Shown in pieces: positions 24,300 to 35,545 of a stretch of 64,000 bases of DNA. Made by a program: the position numbers and the translations under genes. Position 1 is the first letter of the stretch. Each line of letters begins with the position of its first letter. The stretch is from Candidula unifasciata. Its lineage: Eukaryota; Mollusca; Gastropoda; Stylommatophora; Geomitridae. The stretch covers positions 207,501 through 271,500 of the forward strand of contig CAJHNH020002424.1 in NCBI GenBank assembly GCA_905116865.2, in the 5' to 3' direction. The notes below the pieces were generated by a model that was not told the origin of the DNA, searched no databases, and was given only the letters and a program-made list of their open reading frames with translations.

Positions 24300-24545
24300 G
24301 TAAAGTAAAGTAAAGGACCCTTTTCCACGCCTTTAGGCATATAGGGCTAAACCTATATTTTATAGACCAACCGCACAAGATGGGTAATGTGGTCAGCATC
24401 ACGTCGGCCGCCTCTACTTCCCGGGACTGCACCCGGTACCCACTCAAGGCTGGGTATACCTTGAAACCAAAGTCATTTTTGAAGAAAAGAGCGAACCCAC
24501 GACCTTCTGATCCGCGGCGTGCGACTCGGCCTTTCAATCATACCA
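24300..24545 (-). mobile_element. SINE-2 copy, head type B
   Basis: Begins with AAGTAAAGTAAAGGACCC, then the body (GGTAATGTGGTCAGCATCAC, AGGCTGGGTATACC) and a type-B head in reverse (ACGACCTTCTGATCCGCGG). Essentially full length. Confidence 0.78.
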
Positions 24546-24811
24546 ATTCTCCTACCCCCTCCCTCCTTCCACAACATCGAATCTGTGTTACATCCCCACT
24601 ACTGCTATACCGTGTGTGGCCAGAAGAAAACTGGATTTAAAAAAATTGGAAAAAAAAAAGCCAAAACAAACTAAACGGAGCCACACACACAAAAGTAGGC
24701 AAAAAAAAAAAAAATCCTACAAACAGCTTATGCGCATACACATGTCTGATGCAAAAACAAGGGGGGGGGGGTGCAAAAAGATGGTAAATATGGGACCCTG
24801 AAAAGGGCCTT

Positions 24812-25066
24812 GTGAGCGGGCTCAGTGGCAGACTTGTCGACCTCGGGGTGGTGTACCGGGAGACGGCCTTGGCACAATCAGGTGCCGTGTGTTGTCAACC
24901 AGCAAAAACCTCAGAAACAAAATCAGTAACCGATGGCAGATCCAAAACAGAACTCGTCAAGAGCACCTTCTCGCTGACAGAAAGGGATGGCCCACAATCC
25001 GAATACCAGGCGCAACCAAACGCTACAAAGAAAGACGAAGACCACGAGTCAGCAAATCAACTTTGA
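24812..25066 (+). CDS. Exon-like open frame, unknown
   Basis: 84 codons with no low complexity, Lys/Glu/Ser/Thr-rich in the second half, in a GC-richer island between an A-rich stretch and a (TTC)n tract. A second overlapping frame (24889-25071) is basic and ends near GWPTIRIPGATKRYKERRRP. Neither has convincing splice sites, and they may be remnants of a mobile element. Its first 40 bases look faintly tRNA-like. Confidence 0.15.
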   Translation: MSGLSGRLVDLGVVYRETALAQSGAVCCQPAKTSETKSVTDGRSKTELVKSTFSLTERDGPQSEYQAQPNATKKDEDHESANQL

Positions 25067-25327
25067 CTTGATATAGTCACCGCTCAGCAAAGGAGCAGAT
25101 TAAAAGAGTCACAGAGTTTTGATAATTTTTGTTTCTAAACATCCAATCCAACCCAGAGCCAGTCAAGCGAGAGAAGTCCAGACAGGCGACTGTTTAAAAA
25201 AAAAACAACAACATAGAATGGATCCATTTTTGCGGCTTAAGCAACTTTGGGCATATGGTGCAGCTGCCATTTTTTCCTTACCATGACAGTTCCTGGTATC
25301 TGTATTTTGACAGATTTTTGACTAGGA

Positions 25328-25770
25328 TTCTTCTTCTTCTACTTCTTCATCATCATCATCATCATCATCTTCTTCTTCTTCTTCTTCTTCTTCTTCTTCT
25401 TCTTCTTCTTCTTCTTCTTCTTCTTCTTCTTCTTCTTCTTCTTCTTCTTCTTCTTCTTCTTCTTCTTCTTCTCCTTCTTCTTTTCTTCTTCTTCTTCTTC
25501 TTCTACTTCATCATCATCATCATCGTCATCTTCTTCTTCTTCTTCTTCTTCTTCTTCTTCTTCTACTTCTTCATCATCATCATCATCTTCTTCTTCTTCT
25601 TCTTCTACTTCATCATCATCATCATCATCTTCTTCTTCTTCTTCTTCTTCTTCTTCTTCTTCTTCTTCTTCTTCTTCTTCTTCTTCTTCTTCTTCTTCTT
25701 CTTCTTCTTCTTTTCTTCTTCTTTTTTCTTCTTCTTTTTTTCCCCTTTTTCTTCTTCTTCTCCTCCTCCT
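25328..25770. repeat. (TTC)n with alternating (ATC)n blocks
   Basis: TTC blocks alternate with ATC/TCA blocks at 25346-25368, 25508-25530, 25572-25588 and 25610-25629, suggesting block duplication of a TTC+ATC junction. Ends at the non-LTR remnant at 25795. Confidence 0.97.
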
Positions 25771-25794
25771 ACTGCTTCTTTTTCTCCACTAGTC

Positions 25795-25955
25795 CTTTTA
25801 TGCCTTTCAACGTCATTTTGAAGAAGCGTCTGGTGCAATCCATGGTATGTGTGACGTAGCTACAGGTACTTAGGGCCTCGTATATTTCATCTGTCCATGT
25901 CTGCGTGGTCGACCTCTAGCTCTGCTTCCATTAGCTTTTAGTGATCGTCAACCGA
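25795..25955 (-). pseudogene. Non-LTR C-terminal remnant, same family as at 7030
   Basis: Minus strand reads LKANGSRARGRPRRHGQ with later stops. The nucleotide sequence matches the 7030 copy (CTTTCAACGTCATTTTGAAG, CTGCGTGGTCGACCTCTAGC). It too runs directly into a (TTC)n tract, 25328-25770. Confidence 0.6.
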
Positions 25956-26009
25956 TTAGACATATACAGTAGGCGGTTTCAGGATATTTTGTAAGACAAA
26001 ATGGACTCC

Positions 26010-26520
26010 GGAACTTTGTAACGACTTGTATGATTGATGGAACGAGAGCAGTTCTAGTAGCGGATTATTTGTGTTGGCACTTCCTAAATCTGCCATTTGC
26101 AGCTAAAGTGTGCGGCGTCCGTGGCTCACGCGTTGCGACTCGTAATTCCAACATACCGCGATCGAAATCCACTGCTGGTTGGGTGGATTTTTACCATGGT
26201 ATGGGGCATCGCGGGTCGACCCAACCTAAAATGGATACCAGAATGGCTGTCCTGGGGAAGTAAAGACGGCGGGCGCAATGCTGACCACATTACCCACCTA
26301 GTTCCGATGATTTCCAAAAAAGTGGGCGCTTTTCCTATATACCCGATACGCCTAAAGGCTTGAAAATGGATCTTTACTTTACTTTTACCTACAGTTAATG
26401 TGTGCGTATATAATTGGATTTGCTTTGCCGAGACAACAATCTTTTTCACAAGGGACAGTTTGGAAATTCTATGTGGTTTTTTCCTGGCACAGGAACGGTG
26501 CAGCCGTGAGTGGCTTGTCT
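26010..26520 (+). mobile_element. Element-5 copy, split by a SINE-2 insertion
   Basis: Left part 26010-26114 (GATTATTTGTGTTGGCACTT) and right part 26392-26520 (TTCACAAGGGACAGTTTGG, CCTGGCACAGGAACGG) align in order with 60440-60660. The SINE lies between them with duplicated flanks. Function and class unknown. Confidence 0.5.
26115..26391 (+). mobile_element. SINE-2 copy, head type A, nested insertion
   Basis: Type-A head (GCGTCCGTGGCTCACGCG, CGCGATCGAAATCC), body (CGGGTCGACCCAACC, GCTGACCACATTACCCACC) and a CTTTACTTTACTTTT end. Imperfect 15-bp target-site duplications at 26100-26114 and 26392-26406 (13 of 15 identical) show it inserted into an element-5 copy. Confidence 0.82.
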
Positions 26521-26929
26521 GCCGTACCGTTGGCCGGCAGTTGACTGATTAACTGAATGCTAACATTTCTATTTGTTAAAAAATAATCCTGCAAACCAAA
26601 CGAGAACAACTAACATAACAGGAAAACAAACTACATAGATGGAAAGAGACAAGAACACTGGCCTGATCCCTGAATTTGGTGATTAAGTGAGATGGCGAAC
26701 ACATTATTGCTTATTCCACAGGAACGGCACATGAGGGTGTTGCACTGGCAGCCAGGGTCTGTTTAAACATAAAAAGACCAGAGATTAAACTCTCGACCAA
26801 CTACCTGCGTGATAGAGACGATGGCAAGTGCTGGCTGAATTGAGTTTACCCAACGAGTCTCAATGGCTCCACAAAACGTAGGTCTGATGCCACAATAGCA
26901 TCACACACACCAGCCCTCACTGGGCTGTG

Positions 26930-28045
26930 GGTCAGTTCACAACCGCTGTTTGGTGGGGTCAGCTCACAACCGCTGTTTGGTGGGTCAGTTCACAACCGCT
27001 GTTTGGTGGGTCAGTTCACAACCTCTGTTTGGTGGGGTCAGCTCACAACCGCTGTTTGGTGGGGTCAGCTCACAACCGCTGTTTGGTGGGTCAGTTCACA
27101 ACCGCTGTTTGGTGGGTCAGTTCACAACCTCTGTTTGGTGGGTCACTTCACGACCTCTGTTTGGTGGGTCAGTTCACGACCTCTGTTTGGTGGGTCATCA
27201 GTTCACGACCGCCGTTTGGTGGGTCAGTTCACGGCTGCTGTTTGGTGGGTCAGTTCACAACCTCTGTTTGGTGGGTCAGTTCACGACCTCTGTTTGGTGA
27301 GTCAGTTCACGACCTCTGTTTGGTGGGTCAGTTCACGACCGCTGTTTGGTGGATCATCAGTTCACGACCGCTGTTTGGTGGGTCATCAGTTCACGACCGC
27401 TGTTTGGTGGGTCAGTTCACGACTGCCGTTTGGTGGGTCAGTTCACGACCGCTGTTTGGTGGGTCATCAGTTCACGACCGCTGTTTGGTGGGTCATCAGT
27501 TCACGACTGCTGTTTGGTGGGTCAGTTCACGACTGCTGTTTGGTGGGTCAGTTCACGACCTCTGTTTGGTGAGTTAGTTCACCTCTGTTTGGTGGGTCAG
27601 TTCACCTCTGTTTGGTGGGTCAGTTCACGACCTCTGTTTGGTGGGTCAGTTCACCTCTGTTTGGTGGGTCAGTTCACGACCTCTGTTTGGTGGGTCAGTT
27701 CACGACCTCTGTTTTGTGGGTCAGTTCACCTCTGTTTGGTGGGTCAGTTCACGACCGCTGCTTGGTGGGTCAGTTCACGACCGTTGTTTGGTGGGTCAGT
27801 TCACCTCTGTTTGGTGGGTCAGTTCACCTCTGTTTAGTGGGGTCAGTTCACCTCTGTTTGGTGGGTCAGTTCACGACTGCTGTTTGGTGGGTCAGTTCAC
27901 GACTGCTGTTTGGTGGGTCAGTTCACGACTGCTGTTTGGTGGGTCAATTCACGGCTGCTGTTTGGTGGGTCAGTTCACGGCTGCTGTTTGGTGGGTCAGT
28001 TCACGACTGCTGTTTGGTGGGTCAGTTCACGGCTGCTGTTTGGTG
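26930..28045. repeat. 26-bp minisatellite with 23/27/29-bp variants, about 43 copies
   Basis: Unit GTCAGTTCACGACCGCTGTT plus TGGTGG. Length variants lose GAC (23 bp) or gain ATC (29 bp); three early units gain a G (27 bp). Open in all plus frames as a side effect. Confidence 0.95.
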
Positions 28046-28214
28046 GCCCGGTCTGGTGGCCTGGTATCAAGAAGATATTGAACACTGACGGGAAGACATA
28101 GGCGGGTCTCGAATGAGGCTGCAACTGCAACTAGTAATATGTCGACTCTTCGTTGTCTACTGAAGACTTGAACGGAGCACATATGGGAATGTCCTGATGT
28201 GCAGTGATGTTAAT

Positions 28215-28312
28215 TCTTGGTTCACTGATTCATTCATTGATTCATTCATTCACTGATTTATTCATTGATTGATTCATTCACTGATTCATTCTTTGATTCT
28301 TTCGTTCAGTAT
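28215..28312. repeat. Degenerate TTCATTGA-type short repeat
   Basis: Loose repeats of ATTCATTCACTGATT and close forms. Confidence 0.7.
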
Positions 28313-28351
28313 GACTGCGCAACATGGACTGAAAAAAAGGTTGTAGTGGAT

Positions 28352-28622
28352 TTGTACCTATCTTCTTCTCGTTCACCAGCTGTAAACTCTGGTGGAAAGT
28401 TCTGGTTGTTCTGTTCCAGAACCTGAGTGTTGCGTGTGCATCAGTTTGACAGATCTGATGCATTTGTGTGCAGACTGTTGGTTCCTTGCTTCTCAGACAG
28501 ATGCACTCCGACTTCGAAGGAAGCTCCCAATTAGTCGACTCTTACGACATGCTTTTGGGGTAGGCAGTACGTCTATTCTCGTCTTCCTTATAATAGGACC
28601 TCGGAACCCGCACGGGGGTGTA
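28352..28622 (-). mobile_element. Element-3 copy, most complete
   Basis: Starts at a short TTCTTCT end, then CGTTCACCAGCTGTAAACTC, CCAGAACCTGAGTGTTGCGT, TCAGACAGATGCACTCCGAC, TCTTACGACATGCTTTTGGG and a CCGCACGGGG end. Read from the minus strand this is a roughly 260-bp element with a (GAA)n 3' tail. I see no convincing tRNA head or coding frame, so it may be a SINE or a 3' untranslated end of a LINE. Confidence 0.7.
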
Positions 28623-28859
28623 CCTGTCTAATTCTGAACCTTCAGATGTTAATCCTACAGATTGCAACCGTTGAGGGAATTTTTTTTTTTTTTAAAGACA
28701 ATTGCGAAAAAAAAATGATCCTTTACACACACACACAAAAAAAAAAGCAACTTCTGAACAAACCTTGAAATGGGCGGCTTTTGTTTACATCAATGTATCA
28801 TATATTTTCTGCCTGATTACATCGAGCAGTTTGGACACAAGAACCGCAGTGGGGGGAGA

Positions 28860-29100
28860 GAAGGATGTGGGGGGGGGGGGGGGGGGGGAAGGTCTAATGT
28901 GAACTCTCCCGCCGCTCTGTAGACATTGTAATCTAAATAAGATTAATTATTGCTTGCTCATATCAGGGGGGGGGGGGGGGGGAAAAGCTTTAGCAGCTTT
29001 TGTGTAGAGACTTATTTGTTGTCTGCTGTGACGTAGGCACAGAATGTTACTAACTGCCGATATCAGTCAATACACATAGCCCCCCCCCCCCCCTCTTCCC
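28860..29100. repeat. Three homopolymer runs: G, G and C
   Basis: Poly-G at 28870-28888 and 28967-28982, poly-C at 29080-29092; typical assembly-error sites. Confidence 0.85.
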
Positions 29101-29301
29101 CTCCCCCTTTCTGCTGTTATTCTGGTTTCGTGTTTTGTTCTTTTCCCGGGGGGAAATTGCAACCGCTGTTGTTATAAATGAAAGCAGCTGGTATTTAATT
29201 GCCTTGAGCCCAATCGGCTTGTGTCAATTAGCTGATTGTCTAGTTGTCAGAGGCGTCTTATGTAGGTAAGTTTCAGACAGGGTTACGTGAATACAGTATC
29301 A

Positions 29302-29452
<151 letters not shown>

Positions 29453-29464
29453 TTCCCTCTTAAG

Positions 29465-29735
29465 TCTGGAGCTGCGTGGTCTCGAGGTACCCGCTTCGTG
29501 TGCTAGACGTCCCGTGTTCAGGCCTAGGTGGGTGCTTGGATTTTTTCACGGGGACTTCTAGTAATTTCCCCTGGTCTCTGGGTAGTGAGATCGGACGCTC
29601 TTGTGTTTTGTTGCGCACGTAAAAAATCCGTCGGCAGTTGAAAATCGAAAAGCATAGCCTTAAGGCGCTGCCCAGACTAAATTTGGAGTTTAAAATCTAC
29701 CCAAAAAATTTCAAGATCCTCGCCGGTGCTACGGA
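29465..29735 (+). mobile_element. Possible third tRNA-derived SINE
   Basis: Starts just after the (TTAG)n array. A tRNA-like head (GAGCTGCGTGGTCTCGAGG and a degenerate B box CGTGTTCAGGCC) is followed by a body containing TTGTTGCGCACGTAAAAAAT, a phrase like those in conserved SINE bodies. Single copy in the window, so unconfirmed. Confidence 0.4.
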
Positions 29736-29959
29736 ACTACTTCGGACTCAGACTTGAGTTAGAAGTAGAACAGAGGACTTATGGGTTATTGCCCGTGTGC
29801 CATGATGTTGATCCGTTGTTCAAACCGTAAACCTCTCTTAAGCCTAGGGCGGTGCATGGCGCAGAGGTCAAAGCTTTCCGTGTCTGGCGGTTTGTTGCTC
29901 CCTGTTTTAAGTCTTGGATGTTCATTAGGCGCATGGTTGAGTCTTCCCTGATGATGGTT

Positions 29960-30185
29960 CTACGCAGGATTTATACCTTTTAGATAAATCGGCACTTAAT
30001 CGGTAGTATAGTCAGCATCACGCACATCGCCTTTATTTCCCAGGAGTTTAACTGGTACCCGTTTGAGGCTGAGTCGACCTGAGAGTCAAGGTCATTTTTT
30101 GGAACAAGTCCGGCCCTGTTCGGATTTGAAATCACGACCTTTAGATCCGCAGGCTCGGGTCTAGTCGCGACACCACGACGGCTCC
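29960..30185 (-). mobile_element. SINE-2 copy, head type B
   Basis: Reverse orientation: AGTCAGCATCACGCACATCG, TTTGAGGCTGAGTCGACC, and a head with GACCTTTAGATCCGCAG. The terminal CTTTACTTT motif is missing, so the 3' end is truncated. Confidence 0.68.
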
Positions 30186-30469
30186 CTGTATTCCCCATCC
30201 CCACACGGGGAGTTTATGGATGTCTCTAGTTAATTAGTAATAGCTCTGCATGGTTTGGTTCCAAACAGCAGTACTGATTTTGATTAGATGTAAGACCTAA
30301 ATATTTTAAGTTGAGTGTTTGTGGTTTGACTGGTTGTTTTAATTCTTTGTCTATAATAAGAGGAAGAGTAAATAGAATGCAGGTAGAGGAAGAAAGAGAC
30401 TAAGAAGGGCACCAGTGCCGAAGAAAGTGGTGGGGGGCGGGGGGCATGAAACAAGTAAAAAAAGAAGAT

Positions 30470-30935
30470 GGGGTGGTAATTATGATGATGGCGGTGGTGA
30501 TGATAGTGGTGACGATGATGATGATGGCGGTGGTGATGATAGTGGTGATGATGATGGCGGTGACGATGGTGATGATGGCGGTGGGGATGATAGTGGTGAC
30601 GATGATGATGATGGTGGTGGTGATGATAGTGGTGACGATGATGATGATGGTGGTGGTGATGATAGTGGTGACGATGATGATGATGGTGGTGGTGATGATA
30701 GTGGTGACGATGATGATGATGGCGGTGGTGATGATAGTGGTGACGATCATGATGATGATGATGGTGGTGGTGGTGGTGATGATAGTGGTGACGATGATGA
30801 TGATGGTGGTGGTGGTGATGATAGTGGGGACGATGATGATGATGGTGGTGGTGGTGGTGATGATAGTGGTGACGATGATGATGATGGTGGTGGTGATGAT
30901 AGTGGTGACGATGATGATGATGATGTTTGGGCTGC
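30470..30935. repeat. 36-bp GAT/GGT minisatellite
   Basis: Unit encodes, in one frame, DDDDGGGDDSGD: GATGATGATGATGGTGGTGG then TGATGATAGTGGTGAC. Lengths vary in steps of 3 bp. The 184-codon acidic frame is continuous, but the repeat explains it and there are no splice sites or family matches that I recognise. Confidence 0.92.
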
Positions 30936-31241
30936 TGATGATGATGACGATAAACTTATTCGGTCTTAACTTACTGTTTGAAATTTAGGTTGTCTGTGTC
31001 TGTCCTGTTCTTAAATATCGAATTGTTTCCAATGACCAGTTTGCTGCATCTTTCCCTGGGACAACATCTGGTCCCAAACCCGATCTCCCTTTGTCTAGCT
31101 GATTCATGTTAATCCCATAACCACAGCAGAGGGCATGCCTTACACACCAGATCTCGTCATTAAACGACCAAAACTAATCCGCAGCTTTTAATCTTCTCCA
31201 GAGGATCGATAAGAAAAAAAAAGTATAATTAGAACTTTTCA

Positions 31242-31821
31242 TTTTTCTTCTTCTTCTTCTTCTTCTTCTTCTTCTTCTTCTTCTTCTTCTTTTTTCTTCT
31301 TCTTCTTCTTCTTCTTCTTCTTCTTCTTCTTCTTCTTCTTCTTCTTCTTCTTCTTCTTCTTCTTCTTCTTCTTCTGCTTCTGCTTCTTCTTCTTCTTCTT
31401 CTTCTTCTTCTTCTTCTTCTTCTTCTTCTTCTTCTTCTTCTTCTTCTTCTTCTTCTTCTTCTGCTTCTGCTTCTTCTTCTTCTTCTTCTTCTTCGTCTTC
31501 TTCTTCTTCTTCTTCTTCTTCTTCTTCTTCTTCTTCTTCTTCTTCTGCTTCTTCTTCTGCTGCTTCTTCTTCTTCTTCTTCATCTTCTTCTTCTTCTTCT
31601 TCTTCTTCTTCTTCTTCTTCTTCTTCTTCTTCTTCTTCTTCTTCTTCTTCTTCTTCTGCTTCTTCTTCTTCTTCTTCTTCTTCTTCTTCTTCTTCTTCTT
31701 CTTCTTCTTCTTCTTCTTCTTCTTCTTCTTCTTCTTCTTCTTCTTCTTCTTCTTCTTCGTCTTCGTCTTCTTCTTCTTCTTCTTCGTCTTCTTCTTCGTC
31801 TTCTTCTTCTTCTTCTTCTGC
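31242..31821. repeat. (TTC)n microsatellite, 580 bp
   Basis: Mostly pure TTC on the + strand with recurrent TGC and CGTC interruptions. Continues into the element-7 end at 31822. Confidence 0.97.
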
Positions 31822-32005
31822 TCCTTCTCAACATTCTCCTCATTGTTTTCATTGCTCATGTAAGCGCAGTTGGAACACTGCAGTTTGGTTTACAGCTAGG
31901 CTGCAGTATCTGCCCCTTTCCACCCAGTCAGATTTCCTGCAAACCCCTAATGAGTTGTCCTTTACGACATGCTTGTTAAAGGATAGCCTGTGTGTTCCTA
32001 TTTTT
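31822..32005 (-). mobile_element. Element-7 3' end next to a (TTC)n tract
   Basis: After the tract: GGTTTACAGCTAGGCTGCAG and TATCTGCCCC, shared with 50395 and 36295. It continues into AAACCCCTAATGAGTTGTCC and TTACGACATGCTTGTTAAAG, shared with element-3, so 3 and 7 may be variants of one composite family. Confidence 0.5.
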
Positions 32006-32514
32006 CCCTATTTAAAGACGGCTAGAAACATATTACTGTACATAACTTGCGACTCCTCCAGCCATATGTCCGCCCTCACCCACCTTTGCTGTTCAAGTTA
32101 CCGCAGTCAACGCCCCTGGCCGCTTGGAGATATTTTCGCTCGTGTTGACAATGTAATTAAGATTAGATGTAGACCAAAAAAATAAGAATTGTGGTATTAT
32201 TTATTTCTCAAACGTTTCTCAGCTCCGCCATCTGTACTTAAACGAATTTATCCTTCGGCTAAATAATTAAAGCCGTTATCGTTACTTGTTGTATGTGCGA
32301 TAAATTCACAACATCTCGATGTTTGTTGTAGCATTTTTTTTTAAACATAATTAAATTACGAGGTTGTCCGCTTTCAATTTGCTGTTGGTTTCTTTCTAAG
32401 CTAAACTGCTTTGTAATAGCACTAGGAGATTTGTGAGTGTCAAAAGAAGTTAAAATTTACTAAACTTTAGATATTGATTGATTTCTGTTTCACCCCACCA
32501 GGACACGACACCAA

Positions 32515-32655
32515 GCGATAAACACCCGGTGATACAAAGTGCTAACATGCGGATGAGGATCACCCGTGGAGAGGTCCCAGAAACCCCGTTCAGCCCCTAG
32601 GTTGGGTTATATAAGGGCCCCTGGCAAGAGCCAGGGTGGGGCTTTAAAATAAAGA
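32515..32655 (+). mobile_element. Element-4 copy 1 (hairpin-ended dispersed repeat)
   Basis: Shares AACACCCGG, GATCACCCGTGGAGAGGTCC and AGAAACC with 59806-59985 (opposite strand). It ends in a GC-rich hairpin, CCCCTGGC / loop AAGA / GCCAGGG, followed by an A-rich tail. No coding frame. Class unknown; possibly a retroelement 3' end. Confidence 0.55.
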
Positions 32656-32659
32656 AAAT

Positions 32660-33179
32660 TAACGACTTTATTGCTTTCAAATCGGAACGGAGAGATTTAC
32701 TTCGGATACTTAACTCTGACGTCAGATCAGTACTGAGGTATGGGCGGGAAGATGGAGAACAACTGGATCAGTTAATAAACTGTGCAGAATAGATCGGTTT
32801 AGATGGTATGATAGAATCACTATTGTGGAGCTTTGAGAGAGAATTAAACAAATTTCGGTGAATCAAGAGGTGAGGACAAGACGCTGACTTTGAATAGGAC
32901 ACACTTTGAATAAACCTGAGAACTGCATTACTAGAAAAGCTTTACATTGGAAATCACAGCGGCATAGACATAAAGGGAGACTGCACATATACACACGCAC
33001 ACACACAAACAAACAAACAAACACACACACACAAAGACAACAACAACAGACGAACAAGGGAAATAGAGAGAAGTTAAAAAGATAGGGAGGGACATAGGTA
33101 AGCTGCAAGTAATAACGAATGATAAGGCTACTTGGTGAAAGTTGGTGGAAGGCCTATACTCCACTGGCGGATATAACTG
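32660..33179. other. Unassigned sequence
   Basis: Nothing recognised except short CA and AAAC repeats at 32993-33030. Confidence 0.45.
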
Positions 33180-33302
33180 ACGAATTGTCCGCACAAAACT
33201 GCACACACACACACACTCATACACTCCACCACCCCCCCCCCCACATGCACGCACACACACACATATATAAATGCACGCGCACACACTCACGCGCACACAC
33301 TT
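33180..33302. repeat. (CA)n-rich region
   Basis: CA blocks separated by poly-C (33228-33241) and ATAT. Confidence 0.85.
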
Positions 33303-33537
33303 AATCACATGAAATCAATTCACAACAGCCGTCCTTGGTTTTTCAGCAGATTGATTCGATGATTAATAGCCACGTATAATCTTCTGGTTATTGTTAATAC
33401 CACGAAGTGCGTGAGAGAGTAGGTGAAAGTGTACTGGTTTCCTCAGCTCATACATTGATATATATTTTGCATATGAGGGGGTCAGTAAACATGACACCAG
33501 TATACACCTGCAGAGTTCTGTTATTGACGGGACGTAT

Positions 33538-33665
33538 TCAGTATCATCATTATCATTATCAACATCATTAACATCTTCGGCATTATCAGTGTCATCAATA
33601 ATATCATCATTTTTGAATCATCATCAACATCATCAACATTATCATTATTATCATTGTCGTCATCA
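33538..33665. repeat. Degenerate (ATC)n
   Basis: Loose ATC/ATT repeats such as CATCATTATCATTATCAACA. Confidence 0.75.
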
Positions 33666-33669
33666 CCGC

Positions 33670-34159
33670 GTGTAATCATGTCTGGGTAATGATGAATCTC
33701 TGACACTAACACGATTGCGTGACATGGAAGTACAGCACGGAAAGCACGTCTGTTCCACCTTCAATGCCGAGATAGCAGACATTACCATCTACTCTCGATA
33801 AAGTTGCCTTGCAATGGCTGCTGCATTGAAGGTCTCAGCACTTATGGGAATGCCCAGTGTGCATTGACGTCGTTTATGATAACATAACATAACATAACAA
33901 CATGAGGTGTGAATAAGCTAGAACAGTTATCACCATCTCACAAGGTTATCAGTCTCTTTTCAGATCTGTATACTTCTCTCCTTTATGCACCGAGGTATTT
34001 ATATCATTGTCTCCCCCTTCGCTGTTTTCTCATATTCAGTTTGATTGATTGTTGATTAGTGAAAACTTATTTGGAAGCTGCGGAGATGTTGTTTTATAGA
34101 CGAATGATGAGAATAACTTCTGCAGATAAAAAAAAAAAGTAATGAATGTGTCTCAAAAG
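33670..34159. other. Unassigned sequence
   Basis: Contains a short (AACAT)n near 33880-33902; otherwise nothing recognised before the retroelement end. Confidence 0.45.
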
Positions 34160-34440
34160 AAACTGACCCACCAAGAGAACTGGTTGCCCACATCAGAAAG
34201 AGGCAAGATACATTCTTTAGTCATGTGATGAGAAGGAAAAAACTGGAAAACATCATGACAGTGGGAAAGTTGGATGGGAGTAGAGGCAGAGTGAGAATGA
34301 GAGAACAGATGCTGGACAGTGTAACATCATGGCATGGAGGATCGTCAGAGTTGATTGAAAGTACACGAGACAGAAGGTTGTGGAAAGACATGACTACCAA
34401 CGCTACACAGCATAGACTTTAAGAAGAAGACTGTTGTTTC
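34160..34440 (+). pseudogene. Non-LTR retrotransposon 3' end with short (GAA) tail
   Basis: Plus frame reads RKRQDTFFSHVMRRKKLEN, later GSRGRVRMREQMLDS and RDRRLWKDM, then a stop and AAGAAGAAGAC. The order of motifs equals that of the copy at 47850, so both belong to one family. Only the C-terminal 80-90 residues remain. Confidence 0.6.
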
Positions 34441-35042
34441 AAGAACGCTAACTAACCGGAACTTCTGAAGCGATGCTTACCACTCTGCTCGGAGCATACC
34501 CGTGTCCTACTTTCTCAACAAGCGAGTAAGTTACAATAACGACAGGTGTGTACAGCTGATTCTCAAGCCAGCGGAAGACAACAGTGACTGCTTCCACCTC
34601 AATGAATAAACTAGACGTTGTGCTATCAAATTCCAGGCTTTGTTTGGTGCAGTCAGCGACTTTCGTTTTCTTTTGCTAAGAAATCCCATGCACTTCGTCT
34701 GCCTCTTAACACAGAGCAATCTGTATAGAAAATCACATCACCTAAGTATTTTCTGTCCCCCCCCCCCAAATTAAGTTTCAATAAGTTAGTAATTTATGTG
34801 TTGAATATAATGCGCGTGTAAGAATCGGTAAGTACAGTTTCACATAATTATTCGGCTTCTTATGTTTATCCTCATATATTTACCTTGTAACCGAAATAAA
34901 TTCGTTACCGTTCTAGCTCTTCTGGCTCGTTTTTTTTTTTTCTTACCTTTGTTTTTCTTCTTTACTTCTTTTCAAACACCGCAACATCACCGCTCTCGTC
35001 TTGGTCCTGTTTTCCCCGTCTTGGTTGTTCTGGCTTTTGTTT

Positions 35043-35292
35043 CATCTTCTTCTTCTTCTTCTTCTTCTTCTTCTTCTTCTTCTTCTTCTTCTTCTTCTTC
35101 TTCTTCTTCTTCTTCTTCTTCTTCTTTTTCTCTTCTTCTTCTTCTTCTTCTTCTTCTTCTTCTTCTTCTTCTTCTTCTTCTTCTTCTTCTTCTTCTTCTT
35201 CTTCTTCTTCTACTACTACTTCTTCTTCTTCTTCTGTTTCTTCTTCTTTTTCTTCTCCTCTTCCTCCTCCTCATCCTCTTCCTCCTCCTTCT
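35043..35292. repeat. (TTC)n microsatellite
   Basis: TTC on the + strand, changing to CCT-rich units at its right end. No recognised element abuts it. Confidence 0.96.
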
Positions 35293-35419
35293 GCTCCTTA
35301 CTATGTTAACTTTCATCGTTGTCAAGACCAACCATCTGCATCAAACAACCTCTATGTTCGTCTCATACTCGCTGATGTTCACAGACACAGTTATCCTCAC
35401 CACGTCAGCGGTTTTCGGG

Positions 35420-35545
35420 ACCCTATTGTGGGGAAAACAAAAATAGACCCACCGACTCATCAACAAGCATGTCGTAAGAGTCAAATAACTGAGGGCTACG
35501 TTTGAGGTGGGAGTACATCTGCCTTAGAGACAAAGAACCAAAATT
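35420..35545 (+). mobile_element. Element-3 fragment, 5' half
   Basis: Plus-orientation match: AAAATAGACCCACCGACTCA, then CAACAAGCATGTCGTAAGAG and ACATCTGCCTTAGAGACAAA; the tailed half is missing. Confidence 0.55.

Noticed and set aside
26927..28088. Repetitive secreted protein encoded by the 26-bp array
   Set aside because: All plus frames are open because the unit has no stops; unit length is not a multiple of three, so the frames simply cycle.
32550..32600. Hammerhead-ribozyme-like GATGAG ... GAAAC in element-4
   Set aside because: The core reads CGGATGAG instead of CTGATGAG, the GAAA is not preceded by the required C, and I could not form stem II. Both copies share these departures.
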